Assembly (NCBI RefSeq): GCF_032362555.1
Contig: NC_083505.1
Location: 4,579,501-4,643,500 of the forward strand
Direction of reading: 5' to 3'
DNA from: Amyelois transitella
Lineage: Eukaryota > Arthropoda > Insecta > Lepidoptera > Pyralidae
DNA: 64,000 nucleotides
This document shows, one piece after another, positions 53,501-64,000 of this stretch. Positions within the stretch are counted from its first letter, which is position 1. Each line of letters begins with the position of its first letter. The notes below the pieces were generated by a model, which was not told the origin of the DNA, searched no databases, and saw nothing but the letters and a program-made list of their open reading frames with translations. The position numbers and the translations under genes were made by a program.

Positions 53501-55177
53501 CATTTCACTTGGCGCGCAAAATCAATACACAACCGATAAGGTTTATTTTTGTCTAGAGACCCTTTTTTTTAATTTTGTTATTTTTACTTGTCTATTTAGA
53601 AGTGACCAAGCTTCGAACAATTTTACTTTTGCTTACCTGATATACAACACGTAAGATGAATAAAATAACTAAATAATTATAACGCTACTCTAGCATTATA
53701 TTTGGCAAGCCGTTCTGCTGAAGGATTTATCTGTTTCTGTGCCAAAGATCATCAAAATAGGTCCAGTCATTTTGTGTGAAAATATTACAAACAAATGTAC
53801 ATAAAAAGTAAATGTTTTCTCATAATAATGTTAGTAGGTAATAAAAAATAACATTATCCGACTTTTACAATACCTACCATTTGATATTTAATTTTTGCGG
53901 ATGTTCCGTAATTTATATTCGGGCCGTTTCATAATAACTACCTCGTGTTATACCTACATGCATCACAAAAATCTTATCAAAATATGTATTAATTTTTTTG
54001 TTAAAATGCAGTCAATCTTGTTCGCGTGACAGGTTCTTGTGATAACGTGATAAAAATGTGTTAACGAAGACAGATGCGTCTGTAAAACTAATGGGGAAAG
54101 GGGAAGATAAGTAAACAACTTTAGGCTAAATAAGATAGTTTACTGCTTACAATATATATATTTTTAAGTAAAAGACGATTTTAGTTTCTGCAAATTTGAT
54201 GATCTTGTTATCTCTCCTACCTATCCTTATATTTTCTTGGTACTAAAAGTAGTAATCTAATGTGTAGTAACTTACTTTAGCGGTGGGTGGTGATGCGGCA
54301 TACCGGGAGTCTGAAGAGTTGGTGGTGCGAGCCTGCGGTGGGATGATGTTGTGGATCGGCTGCGGAGTCACTGGCACTGAGGGTGGTAACCAGGAAGATG
54401 TTAGGTGTATTTTGATAAACCAGTAGCTACTCGTATAATAAACGAAAAATAAGTTGGATTCAAAATGGCGGTGGTCTGCGCATGTGCTAAAACGCGATCG
54501 TACTATTTGAGAAAAAATAATTAATAAAAGTATCTAGTACTTAGTAGTACTACCTGTTCTGCTAATATTGTGATAAACATCTGTTCTCCGAAAAATCCGC
54601 TTGCGAACTTCGGCAGTGTTGTAAAATCTCTCTAGCTCTCTACCCATCCAACGATAGAATGTTAACTTAGGTACACATGATTTTATCCTTTTTTTTGATA
54701 AGCCCAGTTATAAAGGTGATAAAGTTATTCACCGCAACTATAAACTTTTTAATTCTTTAAAGCGATATGATGTAAATAGTCCCTAGTACTTATATCCTTC
54801 CTATTAGATAGCCAAGAAAGTATTAAAGAAGAGATTTTTTTGTGTGTGTATTTGGTAGGTACCTGTGCTCCTAGGACATTTGTAGCCAGTGGTGGTGGGT
54901 TCTCCGTTGGAGGTGCACACACAATAATGTCGGTTGTTGTCGTTTATGCATCCCGCCTCCTCAATTTCTCCACACGAATCCGGCTGACAAGGGCCGTTGA
55001 AATATATAACTGTGAAATTTTAATACTAATTAAATAATTGTAATCAGTTTAATGGAAATAGTGAAAACCCTCCGTAGATTCTTTTCGTAAGGGACAGGCA
55101 CAGGGTCCGGACCCTTTGTGCCAGCAGTTCTCTTCAGCTGAGGGCAGACAGAAGTCTAACATACAGTCATCACCCTC
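50548..55177 (-). CDS. Receptor tyrosine kinase of the Trk/Ror/MuSK class, 5' exons missing
   Basis: Seven exons join in frame: 55069-55177, 54863-55009, 54276-54376, 52809-53012, 52033-52240, 51433-51591 and 50548-51323 (1704 nt, 567 aa plus stop). The first two encode a Cys-rich, EGF-like extracellular stretch; then comes a Pro/Ser/Thr linker, a transmembrane helix (about 146-170) followed by RKR, and a juxtamembrane NPQY. The kinase domain shows GEGCFGKV, VAIK, HRDLAARN, DFGMSRDVYTCDYY and PVRWMSPES, so all catalytic residues are present and the activation loop has the YxxxYY pattern of this class. The tail carries GYLIP and DYLAP and ends in an acidic run. The P-loop block is most like Ror, while NPQY and the activation loop are also Trk/MuSK-like, so I do not name it. 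The donor after 55069 (GTTTTC) is weak. Upstream exons were not found. Confidence 0.88.
52550..52790. mobile_element. Tail-to-tail retroposon remnants in a receptor kinase intron
   Basis: A sense tail (ctaccgtaagggataaaata, gtatgtatgta; 52562-52600) abuts an antisense LINE 3' end (ctctttcccggagggctagg; from about 52603). The antisense part continues with ttgacctgaactttcaccag, tgatcaaggttcttctaggc and ctttcgtacaacctttc, matching the intron-14 LINE coding end. Confidence 0.7.
53731..53790. repeat. Old dispersed repeat fragment in a receptor kinase intron
   Basis: aagatcatcaaaataggtcc followed by a later acaaacaaat resembles the aaaatcggtt-containing repeats at 46290 and 12900. Weak, old similarity. 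Confidence 0.3.
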
Positions 55178-58100
55178 CTAGCTTTAGTTCCAGTTACATC
55201 CTGACCTTTCTGGTGAGGAGCCTGAGGTTCGCCTATGTCTACCATTCTGGAATGGTGTGTTAGGTTTTTAAATAAAACGACTTCCGAGCAACCTATGTGG
55301 GTAGTCTTTCATACAATCTATGAAATTAGGTATTCGAAGTTTCTTACTTCGTTTGTCTTGGCCTTCTATTTGTTTTTCTTCCCTGACCACTCTGCTGGCA
55401 TTGTCGCGCAATCTCTGAAACAATAAGTTATTAATTTTATTATTTTGTCTGTGTGCCACCGTTATTAAAGGACTTTGCTCAATTTTTTCTACTATAAAGT
55501 GATGATAGTGCTGTGAGAGTTCCGACATTTAAGAATAGGATCATTACCTACATTTGTTTCCTGTAGAATTCGGTTAATAAGCACTTTTATATAAGAGTTG
55601 TACATACACAACCAACGTCCAATAAAAGCATTCCCAAGGAGCAAGTCAAACCAAACAAACATGGAAAGGTGAAAGAGTTAAATACGTCTCAGGCATTCGC
55701 TTAAATGTAATAAATGTGTTTGTTTTAGGGTCCTTGAATAGAACAGAGGAATAATCATCACAAAATAGGTACTTATGTGTTATATTTATATAGATCAATA
55801 TAAACTTAGCTAGATTTTTATAAGTATGATTGCGTAGCTAAATAAAGTAACGTTAATTATTTAATTACCTACTGGTTTTGCTATGATAATGGTGATGAAT
55901 GAACGTGAGCTTTAATGGACATGGATGGAATGCATTAAATATTCCCTCTTGGAAATCCTGTGGCCATCGTCGCCCATACTAAGTAATTTAAACAACTAAT
56001 TGCGCGCAAATTAAAACACTCGTATGGCGTAATATGTACCCACGGAACAGATACTTAGTAAAGTACCACAGTCCTTGATTCCTAGCTAGTATAAGTACTA
56101 CAGCAAAGCTACTTATCTAGAACTTTTGTCCTGGTAATGCCATTGTCGATTACTTTTGTGACGGTAATGTAAATGGAACTAGAGAATTCACGTCTGATTT
56201 TCAGACTATATTAAATTCCATGAAACGAGCTGGGCTTACAAATTAAATCTATTTCACCTGAAATAGGAACAATGCGATGCGGCCTTTTACGCAAAGGGTA
56301 TTTCATGGAATATGATTTACCAGGAGTAATTGAAATGTGAAGACCTAAAATAAACGTCACATAATTGGATGGATTGGATATAGCTATTTAGTACACATTT
56401 GACTACGAGTAAAGATCATCAGTCAAGACCAAACAAGACTCAATCACCTAAAAAGTACATTTACTTGTAGATACAAAGGTTGAACTAAATATTTGTTTTA
56501 AAGGTTTATACGGCTTTTTGCAGGCGAAAATTTACAGTTTAGACAGACACGGTTTCATTACAGAATATCTTATAATACTTAGTTACTTAAATTTGATTAG
56601 ATGCGCGTTTTGACTCTCCTTTATCAGGATTCTAATGAACACTTCTACTGAAAAACTGCTAAGAACGTGAAACAATTTCCTGATACTCAACGTAACATTA
56701 CCGCTTTGGCATCATGAGTGGTTTATAATAAAAATAATAACTCGATCTGTACGTTATCTGTGGAACGTTGAAGATGTTCGACTTGGAGCTATTTTGGCCA
56801 CCTTATCTTGGAGAGTGGCCTGGCCGCACTGCGCCGTGGCCAGGGGTTACAATAAATCACTAATATCATATACCTAAGTGAATTACTGATGTACCACATT
56901 TATCTACAACGACAACGATAACAAACCTTTCAATATTATTGCTAGATCTAGACAGTTTGACGATCTTCTATCCTTCCTTATTGGCAGCTACTGTATGTGA
57001 ATATATGTGTTTGTTCAAGAACCACCACTGAGGAGCAGTAAAGTAGATGTTGTACATTTCAAAAATAGGACTAAAATTTTAATTGTAAAAAATATTATGA
57101 TATATGTGCAATTTTTTTTTATGACACGGCCACCTGCGCTTAGGATTTTTTGGTATAACTCACTGGATTGGTCTTGGTGGAAGAAATGAAATCAAGTCCT
57201 GAAATGACATCATATTATATGATTTCCCAAACCCAGAACACCACATTATTTAAAAAGATGTGATAAAAGACAAAGGCGCAAGAAAACTTCTTATCACATT
57301 GATCTTCCCAATTTTTTAATCGTGTTCATAGGAGAACAACGGGAGTTCCCCGAAGAGGGTCGAACCTCAGGTGATGATAAAACAGAGCATTAAATATTCT
57401 CAAAGCGAGATGGTGCTAGGCAAGTAGATAACATTACTAAAATTCACGGCATGTGGGTAGTACTTAGTTTGTAGTCAACGAACGAGAGATTTAATTACAA
57501 GTGTAACATATATTTCTTTGCTCGCTTTAATTTATATGTGAGGGAATACCAAGCGGAATCAGGCAAGATAAAAATCTGAAAATTTTGTTTTCTTCCTAAG
57601 ATATTTCTAAATATAAGCTTGGGAATATTTATTTCTATGGTAGGTTGTTGAACCCAATACAATTGATCTAAAATTATGGATTTATGGAAGCCTAGGTGAC
57701 ATACCAAACCCACATGTATCCTCATTTACAACCTGGGAGCCACCTGTTACCACGAAACTATTATGAATTGCATAATTTGCTCACACCTTACTCAAAACTA
57801 TTTTTATTTTATTTTAAAATTCAAACTATTGGTAAAGTTCATTTTCACTGAATATTTAAAGAAATATATTGTGTCTATTTTATTTCCTTATGTTTTTGTT
57901 CTCTTTATTCGTCTATATCTTGTTGACTGGAATAATTTTAACTTTTCAATGAAGTCCATTCAGTAGCAAAAAGTTAAATTACTTGTTAGCAAGTAAATTA
58001 ATTGTCGTTTATTTCACTGTCAGACTTTACTTGTGAGCCACATAATTATTAGGTGCTTTTAACACTTATAGATATTTTATCTTGATGAAAACTAAATTCA

Positions 58101-58587
58101 ATTTAAGAAGTGAATGCTCGATCACCATTAGGCGCTATTACTCAAATGCGAACCGTAAATATTTATAGTTCCATTATGAAAACGATAATATGGATTTACG
58201 ATTGAATACTGTAGGGGCGTGTAACAATATCCATATTATTAGATTGCGGCGAGTTATTGCACAATCAGTAGCTTTTGAAGTAACGGGAAATCTTGGTAAC
58301 GAAGTCTTCATTGTGGAAATTGAAATGTGATCGTGGCTGTCGAAACACGTCTGTTTAATGCGAACTGCGTATGAGAAGATCAACGAGTAGGTAAATATTA
58401 GACCTTGGTGTATTAGAAAATAACGCATTTGGGAAACATGCACATTGCACAATCTTGTAAACATTGTTTTAATATCATACAGGTGGTTTTTACGAAGTCA
58501 AAATGAGAAAAACTTTGATATATAATCTTATAATTTATATGGCAGGCAGAAAATATTGTTTTAATATCTAAAACAATATTTGGTTTA

Positions 58588-58690
58588 CCGGTCTCTGTGG
58601 TTCACCGGTAGTACCTACGCTTGTCTGTGACACCGGAGGTCCCGGGTTCGAATCACGGCCAGGACGATGAGAAAAGAACTTTTTCTGATT
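58588..58690 (+). mobile_element. tRNA-derived SINE, 5' part
   Basis: The head tggttcaccggtagtaccta is followed by a clear RNA polymerase III B box (GGTTCGAATC at 58645-58654), then a non-tRNA part beginning gatgagaaaagaactttttc. The A-box side is degenerate. It matches in outline the lepidopteran SINE whose tail appears antisense at 20800-20882. It is not a functional tRNA: no acceptor stem closes. Confidence 0.75.
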
Positions 58691-61600
58691 TATTTAATAA
58701 AAGAAGGCACATTTTCTTTGCAAATGTCTGATTTGCATAAGAAACTTTTGAGAGAATGAATATTGTTTACGTAAGTACTTATACCATATTGCGAATCTGC
58801 ACTGTAGTAGGTAATAATCTGAGTAGGTCTTCTACTTTACAATAAATTTAAAGTAAATACAAAAGGATTAGGTATTTTAATATCCAGTATACTCGTAAAG
58901 TGAAAGCACAACTTTCTTACCAGTAAGGTGACATCATTGATGTAATTGTTATTGTTAGAGGTTTCGCAGTGTATGGTGTATTTCCAAAGATCTTCAACAG
59001 ATCCTTTACCATTATACCCTATAACCTTCCTGAGTTTGTGTTCAATTCATTTGAAAACCACATTAAATCATACATGCAGACGTGTATTATACAGAGCCTC
59101 CTTTTTTTGAAGAGCGAGGGCAAGGAAGAGCAGTTTCCTATGTCATGTCATATTTTTGATTATTTGATTTTATTATGATTTACATCAACTTCTTAAGTTA
59201 ATAGTTAAGACATTTAAAGTATTTATTTATGATACTTTGTTGTGATAAATAGTAGAATGATTAAAGCCTGTATTTGTACGAAAGCATCGATTTATCACTG
59301 AGATAAATTGAAGGCAAGTTAAGCTCCATTTCCTGATTGTGTTGTGGTGACGCGTATATTTTTTGCTTTATCTTTAACCTGTTACATTACAAGCCTGTTA
59401 CTTTGTGTACTTAATACTTAACAATGCTGATTTCTTTACGATACATATCAGAAAATGTTGATGAAAATTCTAATGTTAAATTACTTAGTCGTAACAAATT
59501 ATTATTTTTTCATCTTTCGTGCTTCGCAACTTAGGTCTGGGCAGGTCCATATTGGGCGTTTTGTTTATTTATTTGAACACGTAAAATGTTGAACAGGTGG
59601 ACTTAATGCCATAAGGCATTCTCTGCCAGTCGAACTTTTGGACTAAACTTGATGTGGGTGGTGGGTGCCTAATTAAAAACTTTCTCTTTGCATGAAAGGA
59701 GCGGAACGTCATTAACGTATCAAGTCCACACTAATTACTTGAAAATTTCTATTACAAATTAAAATTTAAAAGGTATCGTTGGTAGTTAAATTACCACGAC
59801 TTTTCAGTCCTATCCTACCTACTCTAAGAGTAAAGTAAACCCATACGAGTCTTAAATATAGTGATATAATATTGTAAGTATTTTAAAAAACTTAAATAAC
59901 GTACCCGTGAACCAGGTACTGTACTCTTTGGTACTTCGATTCTGTGAGAATTAAAAAAAAATGGTAAATGACGCAAAAAAGGTAGGTTTATAAGTTTGTA
60001 TAAAGTGGCTTTCGTTTGTAACTTCTAAATAAGTTAATTGTTTTCAAGTATGTTTTTTTTTATGGACTCGAAACCTTATTCGTGTGATAATTCTTGGTCA
60101 CGATTTTTTTATCGCTCAGTGGTTTAAAAGTAATAATGTAGGTTAAGTAAGAAGAACCCCAAGTATTTAAGGGCCCATTGATGAGAGGTTTTAATTTGTA
60201 CTAGTTGATTGAATTTTTAGAAAATTTAAAGTCAGTTTAACGGCACTAAAGTTACTAGGGTAGAAGTGGAGAACACTTCTAATATCAAATCTTCTAATTT
60301 ATATTCAAAGAAGATATTTTACCAAGAAATTACTTACTTATTTTTTTAATTCTATAATTAATAATAAAGGTTAATTTACGAGTCAAACAAATCTCGTAAA
60401 TTAGACGCGGGTTTAATAATAATTACTGAATTATCTTGTACAATGGCTAAAATGTTTGCGTAGGAACGCAAATTACTCGTAAAAGAATCTTTAACATTTT
60501 AAAGTAGGTAAAACATTGATCGGTTTTTAAAAAATGTAACTATTTTAATTTGAATATATTGATACTGTTGGAAATACCTAAAATAATACACTAAATTTGA
60601 AAGAGTCCATAAATCACGCAAGTGAATCTATGGTAATCTATTTATAAAAATCATATTGTCCATAAGTTGCGGTTCAGCCACATTCCGAATAGTAAAATAT
60701 TTATCACTCCCAATAAAGTTTCCGTGTTCGTGAGAAAATTTCAACGTTCCCTGTTATCTCCGGTTCTAAAATTATTTTTACTTCTACTGAAATTCTCTCT
60801 AAGTATCGACTTAGTGTATTTCGAAACGAATTTTAAAACCATATTTCGTAATTATTGTTCTACATACATATATAATAAATATCTATTTTTATAGCTTGCG
60901 CTCTCGAGGATTTTCAATTCAAACTATTAAATAGTTATAACTATTAAAGTAATTCCAAATTATTAAAACTTTTGCAGTCCAATACAATTACGAAAAATAC
61001 CAGATAATATTCAATCTCAGTCACAGTTTTGTCTTTAAGCTTCAATTGGCCGAGAATTCCTAAGGTAATATTGCACATTTTTAAATAGCAGTAATGATTT
61101 AAATAAATAGGCAAAATTATCTTAATTCAACAAATTTAATTTAAATAATGTCAATTAGAGAATGAAATTTTTTGGCACGGATTGAGTGACAGACAAGGCA
61201 ACGCACAGCTTAAACACGACGTCGAAATATTTCAACACGAAAATAAAAGGCGATATTACGCTGGCGGTGAAACAGTCAAAAGGTACACATTGTGATAACT
61301 GAATGGTGTCTGGATGTAAAGTTATAGTGCACTATTTGCCTAAGCTAACTAAGCTCCATAAAGTGCGCAATTAGCAGCCCTTTTATTCAAAGCTCTAATA
61401 GGATTAGCGAGGTTTCAGTATCGCTCGATAATTCGGCCTTCATACCCGAATGAAGCCTTGGTACTTTGTGAAGGTCTCCTCTTTTGCCATTTACAGTGAT
61501 TGCTAGTAATTTGTTTTATATCGTAGTATTATGAAACATGAACATATTATTAGGAGACACGTTATGTTAGGAGATACAATTTTCGTTTTTTTATCTATTG

Positions 61601-63479
61601 ATACTACTACTATTGTAGTTGTCGTCGAATAAATTACTTAAAAATAAGTAAAGTACCGCTTCCAAAGCGGTAACAAAGTGCCCTGCAGCATTTTCTTCGA
61701 CAACGTCAATTTCACAATAAATCCAAACTTAGAATTAGAAATGTGGACGACAGTATACATTGTTATCTTAGTATGATTGTAAAAGAACACCCTCGAATCT
61801 TTATCTCTAAAGGAGTTAACAAAGCCAATAGACACAAGAAATGAAGGGCAAATTAAGTGTCATAATCGTAAAGAAGAACCTCAAGTTTATAAGTTCGATG
61901 GCTAAAGTTTTTGCCGAATGTTCTGGAAGTAGTAAGTAGTTTCATTGTAGTTTGGTTTGGACATCGACATTTAGTTAAATAACCCTAATGTTAGACAAAT
62001 ACGAATCTTTATCTGTTTCTTTGATACAATCACTCTAATCTCCATAAACGTAAGCTTTATCAGTTAACTACATAATCAATTTGTTGAACACCGTCGATCT
62101 AGTATCTTGCAACTTACTTAGATTGTGATAACTTAAATAAGGAATGTCACACAATAAAGGGATCTTTATCGCGTTGGTCGGGTATCGATATTGTTTGATA
62201 CGGTACTTAACATAATGCGATCGGTGTGAATAGGCGTCAGAAATGTTCAAGCCGACCAAACATTAGCTTAATTTGTTAGGACAACTGTTTAGCTTGAGGT
62301 AATATTAAAGTTAACTAAAGCGTTGATTGTAACAAATTATTGAGTTCTATTATACCTTATTTATTTTAAGACAAGAGTAAAAAATCTATTTTTATTATGC
62401 AACATATTTTCAATGTTTGTGACGCAATGTGAATGTGACCACTCTACTAAATTGCTGTCCGGGCTTATCGCAGAGAGGTGAAATCTAACTGTTCTCAAAC
62501 TGATAATAAACTAATGCGTGGTCAGCCTTCATCGAGTCAAGAGCACCCACGGGACGTCACTATGATAGATTGTACCGCAGATAACCAGAAAGATGTAGCC
62601 CGAAGATATGGTGCCGATAGGAAACAATAGGTAAGTAATATACACAGAGCAAACGCCCTGATTGTGGGCGGTGCGGGCGACTATGTTCTGTGCTGACAAA
62701 CAATAAGAAATTTACTAAAGTCATTGCGTACACCTCCACAAATATCGATTCATTACAAATATTGTTAACATTTAGTTTTGATAAATGAACGCCATAAATC
62801 AGGATCAATAAATCAAACTGAGGTAAATTAAGGCGTCATCGCAGGAATTGAATTCACAATATTCACAGGGTCTTTTAGATAGAACCTCTTTCACTTAATA
62901 TTTAGAAATCTGTGGATTTTGTAATGTGAATAAAATAACATATAGGTCTATCTATTAATATATAGGCGAAGCCACTAAAAGGATTTTGCTGTTTAATTTA
63001 GTATACTAAGATGACCTAAGAGACGTAACTCAAACGGGAGAAGTTAGCCCGGGGCTTCCATGCTGTGAAAGTTTAGTTATATGATATCACTAAATTTTCC
63101 CGGAAAGGGGCCTGATCCAGATTTTATTATAAAATCAGGGTTTTCATAATAATGTTAGATATATGCAAGTTTCCTCTAAGTTTATTTTTCCATGAAAAGG
63201 ATGAACAATAGAACTGAATTTGCTATCCGAAAATGATACGATTAAAATATACTCGTATTATACTTATTTCAAAAAGCTTTAAGCATATCCCATTTCCGAA
63301 CCTAGCAAAGTAAACACAAAATCTTTCTGCAAAAGCTCCGTTTGTGTTTTAGAATAAGCTCGAAATTTGAATAGGTAGTTTTTGCAAAACCAAACACAAA
63401 TGTGTGAAAGCTCACACATTAGATCATCTGGAGGGAATTTAGAATTCCTCGTATATGTGGGTTACTGTTTTAGGAACAA

Positions 63480-63575
63480 AAGAAGTAGGTATATGGCGGG
63501 GATGAGGAGGTGGGGGGGCGGCGCGGGCGCACCGTCTGCGTACACCTGGCAGGGCAGGCGCGGGCCGATCATTAA
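63480..63575. other. GC-rich island of unknown nature
   Basis: A roughly 90-bp block (tatggcggggatgaggaggt, ggcgcgggcgcaccgtctgc, aggcgcgggccgat) stands out sharply from AT-rich flanks. Both strands are open here: plus from the ATG at about 63493, and minus after an AG at about 63552. It could be a first exon or CpG-like promoter, but nothing is recognised. Confidence 0.35.
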
Positions 63576-63862
63576 AAATGTTTATTTAAAAATCCGACCG
63601 CTTAACGCCAGTTAATGTTATGTGAGAGTGAACCAGCCAGACTGTATTATCATGAGATTTATAGCATTTACGAATTTAGCTTGATTTTTGTATATATAAT
63701 TCGAGAGCGAGCGTTTCAGATTATTATTGAATATATAAGCAGTATTTGTAAAATTTAATTTTGACAGTTTGTACATAAGTCATTGAAATAATAATCTCTG
63801 TCGTAAAAGAAAGTAATTTAATTAAAATTAGCTTATATAGGAAGAATATTAAAAATGTAAAA

Positions 63863-64000
63863 CGTATGCCGTGTGGTTTCCGTCATTTTAGTTAGAATAA
63901 GACTACTCCATCTCTTTCCTCGCATCTGTATTAGGTGACTAGTCTGTCACTACAAGTTTGAATTTCAATTCCATTTTCAAGCTGCCGAATGTAGCCACTT
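63863..64000 (+). repeat. Retroposon 3' region, truncated by the window end
   Basis: tatgccgtgtggtttccgtc, ctactccatctctttcc, taggtgactagtctgtcact and gaatttcaattccatttt follow the order of the copy at 46046-46215. It runs off the window. Confidence 0.65.

Larger units (their letters stand above)
55178..64000. other. Long stretch without convincing exons, upstream of the receptor kinase exons
   Basis: It is probably an intron of the receptor kinase gene or its 5' flank. A candidate exon on the minus strand (about 55354-55416, between an AG acceptor and a GTAAG donor, reading LRDNASRVVREEKQIEGQDK) does not join the next exon in any frame, so it is not called. Two GC-rich islands (56758-56860 and 63480-63575) interrupt AT-rich sequence. 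A plus-strand CAATAG/GTAAGT donor-like site lies at 62624-62635, with an open frame before it that I cannot assign. Repeats are listed separately. Confidence 0.4.

Noticed and set aside
55354-55416. Candidate receptor kinase exon between an AG acceptor and GTAAG donor
   Set aside because: Its open frame ends in a phase that creates a stop when joined to the exon at 55069-55177; not called without transcript support.
58588-58690. A tRNA gene
   Set aside because: It has a B box but no closing acceptor stem or anticodon arm, and continues into SINE body sequence.

Overview
The window looks like moth or butterfly (Lepidoptera) nuclear DNA. It is AT-rich, its genes have many short exons with GT-AG introns, and it carries retroposon tails ending in (TATG)n and a tRNA-derived SINE that I associate with Lepidoptera. 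The species cannot be named from the sequence. I assembled exons by hand from splice signals, reading-frame continuity and remembered family alignments. No search was run.

Layout: (1) 986-4639, plus strand: Atg4, the autophagy cysteine protease, complete in 9 exons, 382 aa. (2) 4640-10103: convergent 3' regions without recognised genes. (3) 10104-12154, minus: a PPM1L-type membrane-anchored PP2C phosphatase, 2 exons, 463 aa. (4) 12155-16420: its promoter, a hAT-type MITE with an 8-bp target duplication, old repeats and the probable 3' UTR of the next gene. (5) 16421-47879, minus: a Zizimin-class DOCK protein (Zir; DOCK9/10/11 group), complete in 34 exons, 2055 aa, with PH, DHR1 and DHR2 domains. 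(6) Inside its 10.7-kb intron 29, on the opposite strand, lie two tandem histidine acid phosphatase paralogues: 20146-22846 (391 aa, active-site motifs intact) and 25203-29646 (395 aa, intact frame but active-site residues replaced). (7) 47880-50547: spacer. (8) 50548-55177, minus: the 3' part of a Trk/Ror/MuSK-class receptor tyrosine kinase (567 aa assembled; 5' exons not found). (9) 55178-64000: no convincing exons; probably upstream intron or intergenic DNA with repeats.

The genes do not form a pathway. They cover autophagosome processing, stress-kinase or lipid-transfer dephosphorylation, Cdc42/Rac-type GEF signalling, secreted or lysosomal phosphatase activity and receptor kinase signalling. 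The strongest oddities are a young 5'-truncated LINE in Zir intron 14 whose 13-bp target-site duplication copied the splice acceptor; the probable pseudophosphatase beside an intact paralogue, both nested in Zir; and an 88-nt precursor-miRNA-like hairpin in Zir intron 21.
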